Positions 16,898-25,638 of a stretch of DNA of 64,000 nucleotides are shown here, piece after piece. Below the pieces are notes generated by a model. That model searched no databases and was not told the DNA's origin. It saw only the letters and a program-made list of their open reading frames with translations. Numbering within the stretch: the stretch's first letter is position 1; every line of letters begins with the position of its first letter. Made by a program: the position numbers and the translations under genes. The DNA lies in NCBI RefSeq assembly GCF_043641555.1, contig NZ_JBHZRJ010000002.1, positions 868,001 to 932,000 of the forward strand, read 5' to 3'. The DNA is from Saccharospirillum alexandrii_A (GTDB lineage: Bacteria > Pseudomonadota > Gammaproteobacteria > Pseudomonadales > Natronospirillaceae).

Positions 16898-17788
16898 TTA
16901 CCGCCGAGGCAAAAACCTCATTGGATCGACGGGCTTACCCTCTTGCCGTATCTCGAAGTGCAGGCTGGGCTGGTCACCCTGCCTGCCCATTCGGGCAATG
17001 GCTTGCCCTGCGCTAACCTGATCCTGCTCCGCCACCAGCAATTCCTGATTGAATGCATAGGCACTCAGCAAGGAGCCCTGATGTTCCAGGATGATCAGGT
17101 TGCCATAACCAGGCAAACCATTTCCTGCGTAGACAACGGAACCCGCTGCCGCCGCAACCACAGAATCTCCAATCTCACCGGTCAGATCAACGCCTTTACG
17201 ATCGGACACATTGGAGTCAAATGTTCGCACTATTTTCCCATTGTGCGGCCACACCCAAGTTAACTGATTATTATTACTGGCATTTCCCGACGCAGACGGT
17301 GCCGCTGCAGGTCTTGGCGCAGAGTTTGTAACCGTTTGTGAAGACGTGTTATTGACTGTAGGACCGGACGGCGAAGGCGAAGCGGACGAACCCGACGGAG
17401 CAGGCGCTGCAGCCCGGGTACTTGTCTCCCTGAGCGCCAGCACCTGACCGGGGTAGATGGTGTAACGACTATCAATGTTGTTGGCAGCGGCCAGTCGCCG
17501 AAAATCAAGACCAAACCGAAAAGCGATGGAGTAAAGCGTATCCCCCCGGCGAACCTGATACTGATCAGGACGTGACTCCGGCGACGCCGTGCGGGCGTTT
17601 GACGCCGGTGCGCCACCCGCAGGGCGGGACTGGACCACCGGCGAACTGGTATTGCTACTGCTCGATCCACGGGCGCTACTTCCAGCCGGCTCCAGCGAAC
17701 GGTAGGCACTGCTGGTGCAGCCCGACAGCACCAACAGAGTGCACAGGCATACCCAGAAAATTGACGCCCCCCGGACGAGATTCGTCAC
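16898..17788 (-). CDS. nlpD: Lipoprotein NlpD, LysM plus degenerate LytM, amidase activator
   Basis: The GTG at 17788 is chosen because AAGGA precedes it by 7 nt and it gives a clean lipoprotein signal, MTNLVRGASIFWV then LVLSGC with the lipidated Cys24. An in-frame GTG 11 codons earlier is less likely. Length is 296 aa. A Ser/Pro-rich linker comes first, then a LysM domain (YQVRRGDTLYSIAFRFG, IYPGQVLAL), a second linker and a C-terminal M23 domain. The metal ligands are lost (KGVDLTG and SAYAF lack the histidines), as in NlpD proteins that activate AmiC at the division site rather than cut peptidoglycan. It is upstream of rpoS, as usual. Confidence 0.93.
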   Translation of the reverse strand: MTNLVRGASIFWVCLCTLLVLSGCTSSAYRSLEPAGSSARGSSSSNTSSPVVQSRPAGGAPASNARTASPESRPDQYQVRRGDTLYSIAFRFGLDFRRLAAANNIDSRYTIYPGQVLALRETSTRAAAPAPSGSSASPSPSGPTVNNTSSQTVTNSAPRPAAAPSASGNASNNNQLTWVWPHNGKIVRTFDSNVSDRKGVDLTGEIGDSVVAAAAGSVVYAGNGLPGYGNLIILEHQGSLLSAYAFNQELLVAEQDQVSAGQAIARMGRQGDQPSLHFEIRQEGKPVDPMRFLPRR

Positions 17789-17934
17789 GCTGGATTCCTT
17801 CTCAAAATAGGTTTCATCCACCCCTCAAACGCCGTTCACAAAGCTGCAATATAGCCCAACCTTAATACAGGGTAATTTATTAGGTGTAATTAATCTAAAA
17901 ACGGCCTGACGTAAGGTTCGAACCGAGTAGTGCT

Positions 17935-18828
17935 TCATGTTTCTGATTTGACAAGCCCGGAACCGTCCGTTTTAAGACTCAATAAGGTCACCAGCGCCGC
18001 TCCAATGATCGCTGCCAGCAGGGCCGTAAAAAACCAGGATGGCTGGCCAGACAGGTTCACATAATTTTCCGGCGTCAACCATTGCTGATCGTGCTGCCAA
18101 GGCCAGACTTTCAACAAGGCGCCCAGAACAAACCCCAGCATGAACCCCATCACCCGATCGTGCCAGCGTGCCAGCACCCATTGCAAAAAACGACTGAACA
18201 CCAGCAACCCGATCAGGCAACCCAGAGCCACCCAGGCAATGGTGACCAGATCCCGGGCATGCACCGCCGCTGTGATCGCCGGGTACAGCCCCAATAGCAG
18301 CAAAATGAAGCTGCCGGAAATACCAGGCAACAACATCGCCGATATGGCCAGTGCTCCGCCTAAAACCAGTGTCAGAGGCGTAACCGCAAGCGCCATCTCC
18401 CCCAAAAAAGAAATACTCGCGGCGATGGCCGTTCCGGCGATGAACAGGCCAATATCGACTCTGCGCCAGCGGTGCTCCTTCAGCAACATGATCAGCGAGG
18501 CAACAATCAACCCGCAGAAGAATGCCCACAATACTGGGGGTGCCGTGCTTAACAACCACTGAACGAGATTTAGAACCGTTACCAGGCTGACAATAATGCC
18601 AGCGCCCAGGCTGACCAGAAAGGCGCCATCAACCTCACGCCAGACCGCAATGAATTCACCTTGTCTGAGCAGCCCCAGCAGACCAAACCGAAATGACGCC
18701 AGCGCGTTGATCAACCGCTCATAGATGCCGGTAATCAGTGCCATGGTACCGCCAGAAACACCGGGCACAGCATCGGCTGCCCCCATAACGACCCCTTTGA
18801 AAAACCAGCTCAAAACTAACTTAATCAC
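17935..18828 (-). CDS. DUF368 membrane protein, probable undecaprenyl-phosphate translocase (PopT type)
   Basis: This 297-aa protein has about eight membrane spans. The N-terminal GVVMGAADAVPGVSGGTMAL and the second half's MLLPGISGSFILLLLG form the paired glycine/proline motifs of DUF368. Members of this family (PopT) were shown to help return undecaprenyl phosphate across the inner membrane, with strong effects at alkaline pH in Vibrio and Staphylococcus. The GTG start has GGGAG upstream. It is placed between pcm and nlpD, which is not the standard order. The function is by family, not tested here. Confidence 0.85.
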   Translation of the reverse strand: MIKLVLSWFFKGVVMGAADAVPGVSGGTMALITGIYERLINALASFRFGLLGLLRQGEFIAVWREVDGAFLVSLGAGIIVSLVTVLNLVQWLLSTAPPVLWAFFCGLIVASLIMLLKEHRWRRVDIGLFIAGTAIAASISFLGEMALAVTPLTLVLGGALAISAMLLPGISGSFILLLLGLYPAITAAVHARDLVTIAWVALGCLIGLLVFSRFLQWVLARWHDRVMGFMLGFVLGALLKVWPWQHDQQWLTPENYVNLSGQPSWFFTALLAAIIGAALVTLLSLKTDGSGLVKSET

Positions 18829-18895
18829 GCAGTATCTCCCTGCTCATAATCTGGATCCCTTCCGGCTTAAGAATGACGGGCCAGGCAGCGACACG

Positions 18896-19576
18896 TCAGA
18901 GTCTCAACGTATCAGAATCGCCAGTCTGAATGCCCGCAAGCATAGGTACGAAGCGCACGGCTTCAATGCGGCGCTCGGTAAATTCATCACCCTGGCGCTC
19001 CACCACGGTTAAAAACTGCTCTTCGGTACCCACCGGCAAAATCAGCTGACCGCCGTCGGGGACCAGTTGATCCAGTAAGGATTGCGGGGCTGTTTCGGGA
19101 GCCGCCGTCCCGATGATGACATCAAAAGGCCCTGCATCGGGCCAGCCAAGGAAGCCGTCATCGAGCTTCAGGCGCACGTTGTACAGTTTTTGCAGACGCA
19201 GCCGCTCCCGAGCTTTCAGTTGCAGCGGTTTGATGCGTTCTACTGAATAGATTTCATCCACCAGATGCGCCAGTACCGAGGTCTGAAACCCGGAACCGGT
19301 ACCAATTTCAAGAATGCGCTCATGGTGGGGGGCGGCCAAGACCAGCTCACTCATGCGTGCAACAATATAGGGTTGCGATAAGGTCTGACCGTAACCGATG
19401 GGCACGGCCATGTCTTCGTAGGCTTTATGGCCCAGGGCTTCATCAACAAAGATGTGCCGCGGCACCTTCATAAAGCAATCCATGACCCGGGCATCACGAA
19501 TGCCCTTGGCAAAGAGTCGCTCGATCAGGCGCTGGCGGGTACGCTGGGACGTCATGCCGATACCGGACAGATTCAC
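18896..19576 (-). CDS. pcm: Protein-L-isoaspartate O-methyltransferase
   Basis: This 226-aa SAM-dependent enzyme repairs isoaspartyl residues in aged proteins. SAM motif I is ILEIGTGSGFQTSVLA. The family stretch VPRHIFVDEALGHKAYEDMAVPIGYGQTLSQPYIVARM is intact in order. The GTG start overlaps the truD stop (GTGA) and has a strong GAGGAGGAG site. An ATG seven codons later (19555) matches some Pseudomonas starts but has no good ribosome site. The usual neighbour surE is absent. Confidence 0.95.
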   Translation of the reverse strand: MNLSGIGMTSQRTRQRLIERLFAKGIRDARVMDCFMKVPRHIFVDEALGHKAYEDMAVPIGYGQTLSQPYIVARMSELVLAAPHHERILEIGTGSGFQTSVLAHLVDEIYSVERIKPLQLKARERLRLQKLYNVRLKLDDGFLGWPDAGPFDVIIGTAAPETAPQSLLDQLVPDGGQLILPVGTEEQFLTVVERQGDEFTERRIEAVRFVPMLAGIQTGDSDTLRL

Positions 19577-20598
19577 TGAGACTCCTCCTCGCGCCAGGCT
19601 GACACTTCACGCAACACCGCCGTGGCATAACTGCCAGCCGGCAGAAAGAACCGGAATTGCGGATCCGTTCCCTGCCATTCAAGCTGACCCTGCTCTGGAT
19701 AAACCCGCAATTTACGCAAGCTGCGCTGAATGCGCAGTCGTATCAGCGCCTGCGTCCATTCTGACTGCTGCGCCAGTACAGGCGCTTCGCGTTCATCGAG
19801 CAGAGAAAAGGTTTCCGTTTGCTCACCGGGCAAACTGGCGCTTGGCGATAACTGACCCGATGCTACCCGGGACCATTCACTTTCGGTCGGCTCCAGACAT
19901 TCAAACCCCCGTTTGCCTTCCTTGAATTGCAGGAAATCACCGGGGAGCACCTGGTTCCAGGTACCCTGCCGCACTCGCTCGGCCAACAAGTCATTGAACA
20001 GTAAGCTGCGCATCGCAGACACATGAATGCCCTGCTGCCCTCGGGGTAACCGGCCTTCACCGCGTATCCAGGCCAGTGCCCGGCTCAGATTCTGACCCTG
20101 GTCACCAAACCGTTGCGGACCAAAGTAATTCGGAAACCCCTGCTCAACCAGTGTTTGCCAGCGTTGTACCAGAGCATCGCCATCCCCTTGCCAGTCACGC
20201 AGCCTGATCACGAAATGATTGCCAATCAGTTGACCGGTACGCAGTTTGCGACCATGTCGCTTGAGCGACAGCACCCGAGCACCGTCCATAATCAGCGGTT
20301 CTGAGGGGTCCGGTTTACCGGGCAGATGCAGGGAGAAGGTCTGGCGAGTTACGGCATGGCGGTCTTTCAAACCGGCGTAACTGACGTCCCGGGGGGGAAT
20401 GCCCGCCCAGCGGGCCAACTGCTTGCCAAGCCAGGCGGTATTCTGGCCGGTTTTTTCCAGGGTGACCCATAAATGCTCACCCTCGCCGGAGGCTGTCTCT
20501 GGCAGAGCCTCCTCAACGTAAAAATCAGCCGGTTCGGCTTTTAACCGCCCCGACCCGACAACATCACCCCAGGCTCCGGGCCACTGCGGCAGCTCCAT
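19573..20598 (-). CDS. truD: tRNA pseudouridine(13) synthase
   Basis: This 341-aa enzyme converts U13 of tRNA-Glu to pseudouridine. GLKDRHAVTRQ holds the catalytic aspartate (Asp79, E. coli Asp80), and NYFGPQRFG and the TRUD insertion domain follow. The ATG at 20598 is used because GGAGGTG lies 8 nt upstream. This ATG shares one base with the ispF stop (TGATG), so the two are translationally coupled. A longer reading from 20622 would overlap ispF for no reason. Confidence 0.95.
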   Translation of the reverse strand: MELPQWPGAWGDVVGSGRLKAEPADFYVEEALPETASGEGEHLWVTLEKTGQNTAWLGKQLARWAGIPPRDVSYAGLKDRHAVTRQTFSLHLPGKPDPSEPLIMDGARVLSLKRHGRKLRTGQLIGNHFVIRLRDWQGDGDALVQRWQTLVEQGFPNYFGPQRFGDQGQNLSRALAWIRGEGRLPRGQQGIHVSAMRSLLFNDLLAERVRQGTWNQVLPGDFLQFKEGKRGFECLEPTESEWSRVASGQLSPSASLPGEQTETFSLLDEREAPVLAQQSEWTQALIRLRIQRSLRKLRVYPEQGQLEWQGTDPQFRFFLPAGSYATAVLREVSAWREEESQ

Positions 20599-21095
20599 CA
20601 GGACACCACCTCCAGCAGGCATACTGCCTCGGTGGCGATACCCTCCTTGCGGCCGGTAAAGCCAAGCTTCTCGGTGGTCGTCGCCTTGATGTTTATCTGA
20701 CCCGGGTCACACTGCAGCGTTTCGGCAATGGTCAGTTTCATTGCGCCCTTGTAGTCACCCAGGCGAGGGGCCTGGGCAATGACGGTGACGTCCAGATTCA
20801 CCAGCCGGTAACCCAACCCGGTAATGCGATGATAGACATCGGTCAGCAAAGCACGGCTATCTGCCCCGGCCCATTGTGCATCCGTATCCGGAAACCATTC
20901 GCCAATGTCACCCAGCGCGGCAGCGCCCAGCAGGGAGTCGGCGATGGCATGCAACACGACGTCGCCGTCGGAATGCGCCAACAGAGGATGCTCCGCCGGT
21001 ACTCGCACGCCACCCAGCGTTATGTCCATGGGACCGGCATTCAGGTCGAACCGGTGTACATCAAAACCATGGCCTATTCGCATGCCCTGCTTCAC
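20598..21095 (-). CDS. ispF: 2-C-methyl-D-erythritol 2,4-cyclodiphosphate synthase
   Basis: This 165-aa trimeric enzyme of the MEP isoprenoid pathway makes the cyclodiphosphate with loss of CMP. Zinc ligands are in RIGHGFDVHRF (Asp12, His14) and in the following LLAHSDGDVVLHA loop. IKATTTEKLGFTGRKEGIA binds the CDP part. It lies 24 bp after ispD and overlaps truD. Confidence 0.97.
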   Translation of the reverse strand: MKQGMRIGHGFDVHRFDLNAGPMDITLGGVRVPAEHPLLAHSDGDVVLHAIADSLLGAAALGDIGEWFPDTDAQWAGADSRALLTDVYHRITGLGYRLVNLDVTVIAQAPRLGDYKGAMKLTIAETLQCDPGQINIKATTTEKLGFTGRKEGIATEAVCLLEVVS

Positions 21096-21119
21096 TCCAA
21101 GTAATCGCTGATAAAAAGC

Positions 21120-21827
21120 TCAGGTCGGCGTCAGCCGACCCTGTTGTTGCAGATAAAACGCCACCAGTGCCAGATCGTCCGGGTGCGTTACCTTGATGTT
21201 ATCGCTACTGCCGCTGACCAGACCCACCGGGTCACCCATCCACTCCATCGCCGAGGCTTCATCGGTCAGGGGTACGGCATTGGCCAGGCCAAGAGACAAA
21301 GCGCGATACAAGCGCCCGTATCGAAAGCACTGGGGTGTCAGGGCGGCCCATAATTGTCGGCGGTCGACCGTCGACACCTGATCGCCCTGCTTGCGTTTTA
21401 TGGTGTCTGTCAGTGGGCGCGCCAGCAAGGCGCCGCGGTCTTCAGACTGGCAAAGGTCGAGCAACGCCAGAATATCTGCACGGCGAACGCAAGGTCGTGC
21501 AATATCATGCACCATCACCCAGTCATCGTCCGCTGCGCTCATGGCTGCCAGCCCGGCCAGAACCGAATCGGCGCGCTCGGCCCCTCCCTTTACACAGCTC
21601 AGGCCCGGATAGCGCGCCGCCAAAGCCCGGCCCCGATCGTCATTACCAGACAATACCAGTATGCGTTCGCCATGAAACGGCACATCCTTCCAGGCATCGA
21701 GCGTCCATTCCAGCAGCGTTTTGCCGGCCAGTTGGGTGTACTGCTTGGGATGTGGCTGGCCAAACCGCTGACCAACGCCAGCGGCAGGAAATATCAGGTG
21801 TACTCGGGGGGGATCAGTCAGGTTCAT
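21120..21827 (-). CDS. ispD: 2-C-methyl-D-erythritol 4-phosphate cytidylyltransferase
   Basis: A 235-aa product results from the ATG at 21827, which puts FPAAGVGQRFG at the position seen in the family. A GTG at 21848 would add seven residues. The enzyme joins CTP to methylerythritol phosphate. Marks are PKQYTQLAGKTLLEWTL, VMVHDIARPCV and the late KVTHPDDLALV. It follows ftsB with a short gap, as in the ftsB-ispD pairs of most gammaproteobacteria. Confidence 0.94.
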   Translation of the reverse strand: MNLTDPPRVHLIFPAAGVGQRFGQPHPKQYTQLAGKTLLEWTLDAWKDVPFHGERILVLSGNDDRGRALAARYPGLSCVKGGAERADSVLAGLAAMSAADDDWVMVHDIARPCVRRADILALLDLCQSEDRGALLARPLTDTIKRKQGDQVSTVDRRQLWAALTPQCFRYGRLYRALSLGLANAVPLTDEASAMEWMGDPVGLVSGSSDNIKVTHPDDLALVAFYLQQQGRLTPT

Positions 21828-21854
21828 AACATCCAAATCAGCGGCCACACCGCT

Positions 21855-22154
21855 TTATTCGGCAGGTATGACGTAGAAAACCTCGCCCGGCCTGATCAGC
21901 CCGAGGTCACTTCGACCCAGCTCCTCGACCGCATCAAGCCCGGACTTCAGGTCGGCAACACGGGCACTCAACACCTCGTTGCGTGCCCGTCGCTCGGCAT
22001 TAATGCTTTCCTGGGCGGCCACATCCGCTTCCAACCGACTCACATCGACCCAGCTGTTTTCGCCCAACCACCAGCGGAATTGCAACATCACCAGCAACAC
22101 CAGCAAGCCTATTTGCAGCCAGCGCAGAGGGTTCTTGCGTTGCAGTTGTGGCAC
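21855..22154 (-). CDS. ftsB: Cell division protein FtsB
   Basis: A 99-aa reading from the GTG at 22154 has the length and layout of FtsB. It has a short basic N-terminus, one membrane span (WLQIGLLVLLVMLQFRWWLG), a periplasmic coiled coil (VAAQESINAERRARNEVLSARVADL) and the conserved end ARPGEVFYVIP-like RPGEVFYVIP. FtsB with FtsL and FtsQ activates septal FtsWI. The frame stays open to a TTG at 22283 beside the eno terminator, and a TTG at 22172 is another option. No start has a strong ribosome site, so the 5' end is uncertain. Confidence 0.85.
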   Translation of the reverse strand: MPQLQRKNPLRWLQIGLLVLLVMLQFRWWLGENSWVDVSRLEADVAAQESINAERRARNEVLSARVADLKSGLDAVEELGRSDLGLIRPGEVFYVIPAE

Positions 22155-22252
22155 AGCCGTGGCTTTCAACGGTCCGGTTCTCTCTGTTAGCCACTCAGCA
22201 GTGGCAGTGGGTAATGACCCCAGGGTTTCAGGGGAGGCACCTAATGGGCACC

Positions 22253-22283
22253 ATTGTACAACTCTGGCGGCATTCTGACTCAA
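22253..22283 (-). promoter_or_regulatory. Candidate promoter of ftsB-ispD-ispF-truD-pcm
   Basis: TTGAGT (22283-22278), a 19-bp spacer and TACAAT (22258-22253) lie directly after the eno terminator on the minus strand. The spacing is long, so confidence is modest. Transcription starting here would support the short ftsB form. Confidence 0.35.
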
Positions 22284-22284
22284 A

Positions 22285-22311
22285 CAAAAAAGGGGGCCAA
22301 GCCCCCTTTTT
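22285..22311 (-). terminator. Rho-independent terminator of eno
   Basis: GGGGGC-CAA-GCCCCC with an A-run before and a T-run after, about 45 bp past the eno stop. Confidence 0.9.
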
Positions 22312-22355
22312 GCATTTACCGCTCAATTTCCGCCAAAACAGGCATTAAAACGGGC

Positions 22356-23651
22356 TCAGCCCTGGCCTTTGATCTCTTTCAGACCGTTATAGATGGCCTT
22401 GTCTCCCAGCTCCTCTTCAATACGCAATAACTGGTTGTACTTGGCAACACGGTCAGAACGGCACAATGAACCGGTCTTGATTTGACCAGCCGCAGTCCCG
22501 ACCGCCAGGTCGGCAATGGTGGCGTCTTCGGTTTCACCTGAGCGATGCGAGATTACGGCGGTGTAACCGGCATCTTTGGCCATCTTTATGGCGGCCAGCG
22601 TTTCGGTCAGTGAACCAATCTGGTTGAACTTGATCAGAATCGAGTTGGCGATGCCCTTGTCGATGCCTTCCTGCAGAATTTTGGTATTGGTCACGAACAG
22701 GTCGTCGCCCACCAGCTGAATCTTGTCGCCCATCAGGCGGGTCTGATAGGCAAAGCCGTCCCAGTCAGACTCGTCCAGACCATCTTCGATCGAGACGATG
22801 GGGTATTCGCGGGTCAATTGCTGCAAGTAGTTGGAGAACTCTTCAGAGGTGAAGACCTTGCCTTCGCCCTTGAGGTTGTACTGTCCGTTTTCATAAAACT
22901 CGGAGGCAGCGCAATCCATCGCCAGAGTGATGTCTTTACCCAACTCGTAGCCTGCCGCTTCAACCGCTTCTTTAATAGCCGCCAGCGCGGCTGCATTGCT
23001 TTCGAGGTTCGGTGCGAAGCCGCCTTCATCGCCTACAGCGGTATTCTGACCCTTGGCGCTCAGCACTTTTTTCAGGGCATGGAAGATTTCAGCACCCATG
23101 CGCAGTGCTTCGCTGAACGATTTCGCGCCCACCGGCTGCACCATGAATTCCTGAATGTCGACGTTGTTATCGGCATGCTCACCGCCGTTGATGATGTTCA
23201 TCATCGGTACCGGCAGGCTGTACTGGCCCGGTGTTCCGTTCAGGTCGGCGATGTGTACGTACAGTTCAACGCCTTTAGACAGTGCTGCCGCCTTAGCAGC
23301 CGCGAGAGAGACCGCCAGAATGGCGTTGGCGCCGAAGTTGGACTTATTCTCGGTACCGTCCAGCGTAATCATGGTGGCATCGAGACCAGATTGATTCAGG
23401 GCGTCAAAGCCGAGCAGCGCGTCGCGGATCGGGCCGTTAATGGCGGCCACCGCTTTCAGTACGCCCTTGCCCAGGTAACGGCTTTTATCACCATCACGCA
23501 GTTCCAGAGCTTCGCGGGAGCCGGTAGAGGCTCCAGAGGGAGCGCAGGCACGGCCACGAATGCCGCCTTCAACAATAACGTCCGCCTCAACGGTCGGATT
23601 ACCGCGTGAATCGAGCACTTCGCGTGCTTTGATGTCTAGAATCTTGGCCAT
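22356..23651 (-). CDS. eno: Enolase
   Basis: This 431-aa glycolytic enzyme converts 2-phosphoglycerate to phosphoenolpyruvate and is also a degradosome partner in many gammaproteobacteria. Visible marks are EVLDSRGNPTVEADV, the SGASTGSREA loop, GDEGGFAPN, the SIEDGLDE metal site and the signature LIKFNQIGSLTETL plus SHRSGETED. The ATG is preceded by AGGAGAGT. It is separated from pyrG by 190 bp, where kdsA would lie in Pseudomonas. Confidence 0.99.
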   Translation of the reverse strand: MAKILDIKAREVLDSRGNPTVEADVIVEGGIRGRACAPSGASTGSREALELRDGDKSRYLGKGVLKAVAAINGPIRDALLGFDALNQSGLDATMITLDGTENKSNFGANAILAVSLAAAKAAALSKGVELYVHIADLNGTPGQYSLPVPMMNIINGGEHADNNVDIQEFMVQPVGAKSFSEALRMGAEIFHALKKVLSAKGQNTAVGDEGGFAPNLESNAAALAAIKEAVEAAGYELGKDITLAMDCAASEFYENGQYNLKGEGKVFTSEEFSNYLQQLTREYPIVSIEDGLDESDWDGFAYQTRLMGDKIQLVGDDLFVTNTKILQEGIDKGIANSILIKFNQIGSLTETLAAIKMAKDAGYTAVISHRSGETEDATIADLAVGTAAGQIKTGSLCRSDRVAKYNQLLRIEEELGDKAIYNGLKEIKGQG

Positions 23652-23797
23652 CTGTGACTCTCCTGATTGTTCAATAAGCCGTGTTGTGGCGCCCGAGCCT
23701 TAACTGCTGCAGGGTCACACCGGCTTTCAGCTGTGACCTTACCCAAGTCTCGACCGCTCAAAAAATGTAGTTTTATTACAAAACGGACAGCGCCGGA

Positions 23798-23803
23798 TTA
23801 TAG
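23798..23803 (-). promoter_or_regulatory. -10 element of an eno promoter
   Basis: A perfect TATAAT is followed by a GC-rich CCGGCGC discriminator on the minus strand, about 145 bp before eno and just beyond the pyrG stop. The -35 is weak. The GC-rich start region would fit growth-rate control. Confidence 0.45.
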
Positions 23804-23841
23804 GGGAAAACCCTCCAAATGCTACCCCTCACCACCCTGTA

Positions 23842-25464
23842 TTACTTCGCCATAGCGCGCACGGCGCCAATGAAACCACTGAACAAACCGTGGCCATCAC
23901 GGGGTGTGGAGGTAAATTCGGGGTGAAACTGGCAGGCCACAAACCAGGGATGATCGGGCACTTCAATGATTTCAACCAGGGCTCCGTCGACTGAACGACC
24001 GGCGATGATCAGACCCGATTTTTGTAAGTCTTCTACATAATGGTTATTCACTTCGTAGCGATGACGGTGCCGTTCAACAATGCGCGGCTTGCCATAGCAG
24101 GCTTCTGAACGGGAGCCTTCGGTCAGCATGCACTCCTGTCCGCCCAGCCGCATGGTGCCGCCAAGGTCGGTTTTGTCATCGCGTTCGACTTTCTTGCCGT
24201 CGGCTTCAATCCATTCGGTTATCAGACCGACCACAGGGTGGCGGGTCTGGCGATCAAATTCAGTGGAGTGCGCCCCGTCGAATCCCGCGACGTTGCGGGC
24301 GTATTCGATAACGGCGACTTGCATGCCCAGGCAGATGCCAAGGTAAGGGATTTTGTTCTCACGGGCGTACTGCGCAGTGGCAATCTTGCCTTCCACGCCC
24401 CGGTAACCAAAGCCACCCGGCACCAGCAATCCCTGCACACCGGCCAGGCAGTCGGTGCCTTGTTTCTCGACTTCTTCGGCGTCGATAAAGCGGATGTTGA
24501 CCTTGGTCCGCGACCGGATGCCGGCGTGATCGATGGCTTCGATCAGCGATTTATAGGCATCCAGCAATTCCATGTACTTGCCGACCATGGCGATGGTGAC
24601 TTCACCATCCGGGTTGAGCTTGCGATCGGTGACGTCTTCCCAGTCGGCTAAATCCGGCTGCGGGCACTCCAGACCGAATTTTTCAACGACAATGTCGTCC
24701 AGTCCCGAGCGGTGCAGCATACCGGGAATGCGGTAGATGGTATCGGCATCCGGCAGGGGGATAACGGCGCGCTCTTCGACGTTGGTGAACAGGGATATTT
24801 TGCGCAGTTCGCTCTTGCCAATCGGACGTTCGGAACGACACACCAGGATGTCGGGCTGCAGACCAATGGTGCGCAACTCTTTTACCGAATGCTGGGTAGG
24901 TTTGGTTTTCACTTCACCGGCGGTGGCTATGTAAGGCACGAGCGTCAGGTGCATCGACAGTGCTCGGCGACTGCCCAGCTCAACTTTCAGCTGGCGCACG
25001 GCTTCAAGAAACGGCAGCGATTCAATATCGCCCACGGTGCCACCCACTTCCACCAGGGCGACATCGGCATCACCCGCGCCTTCAATAACGCGGCGTTTGA
25101 TTTCATCGGTGATGTGCGGAATAACCTGAACGGTACCGCCGAGGTAATCGCCACGGCGTTCTTTTCGCAGCACATCCTGATAGATTCGGCCGGTGGTGAA
25201 GTTGTTGCGCCGGGTCATGGTAGTGCGCACAAAGCGTTCGTAGTGGCCAAGGTCGAGGTCGGTTTCAGCGCCGTCTTCGGTCACGAAGACTTCGCCGTGC
25301 TGAAACGGGCTCATGGTGCCCGGGTCAACGTTGATGTAGGGATCCAGCTTGAGCATCGTCACCGACAGCCCCCGCGCCTGAAGGATGGCGCCCAGCGAGG
25401 CCGATGCGATGCCCTTGCCCAATGAAGACACCACACCGCCGGTGACAAAAATATAACGCGTCAT
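23842..25464 (-). CDS. pyrG: CTP synthase
   Basis: This 540-aa enzyme makes CTP from UTP with glutamine. The frame runs 27 codons further upstream, but MTRYIFVTGGVVSSLGKG at the ATG at 25464 is the invariant N-terminus. The synthase domain (1-270) has KLDPYINVDPGTMSPFQHGE and VEVGGTVGDIES. The glutaminase domain has PYLGICLGMQ with the nucleophile cysteine and FVACQFHPEF with the catalytic His-x-Glu. The distance to tilS is 174 bp. Confidence 0.98.
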   Translation of the reverse strand: MTRYIFVTGGVVSSLGKGIASASLGAILQARGLSVTMLKLDPYINVDPGTMSPFQHGEVFVTEDGAETDLDLGHYERFVRTTMTRRNNFTTGRIYQDVLRKERRGDYLGGTVQVIPHITDEIKRRVIEGAGDADVALVEVGGTVGDIESLPFLEAVRQLKVELGSRRALSMHLTLVPYIATAGEVKTKPTQHSVKELRTIGLQPDILVCRSERPIGKSELRKISLFTNVEERAVIPLPDADTIYRIPGMLHRSGLDDIVVEKFGLECPQPDLADWEDVTDRKLNPDGEVTIAMVGKYMELLDAYKSLIEAIDHAGIRSRTKVNIRFIDAEEVEKQGTDCLAGVQGLLVPGGFGYRGVEGKIATAQYARENKIPYLGICLGMQVAVIEYARNVAGFDGAHSTEFDRQTRHPVVGLITEWIEADGKKVERDDKTDLGGTMRLGGQECMLTEGSRSEACYGKPRIVERHRHRYEVNNHYVEDLQKSGLIIAGRSVDGALVEIIEVPDHPWFVACQFHPEFTSTPRDGHGLFSGFIGAVRAMAK

Positions 25465-25638
25465 AATAGATCCCATCCGATAGTCGCAAAGTTGGTCTGC
25501 CGCAAGCAACCCCCCAACACAACGCAAAAGCCCGCCCGATGGCATTTTGACTGGCCATAAGACGTGTTGCGGGTGTGGGAATTTGTGCGACTTAAGATGG
25601 GAGGCCAGATTAGCAAAAAAGCCTCACTGCCTCAATCT

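Noticed and set aside
16898..17100. NlpD as an active M23 endopeptidase
   Set aside because: The metal-binding histidines are replaced, as in amidase-activator NlpD proteins.
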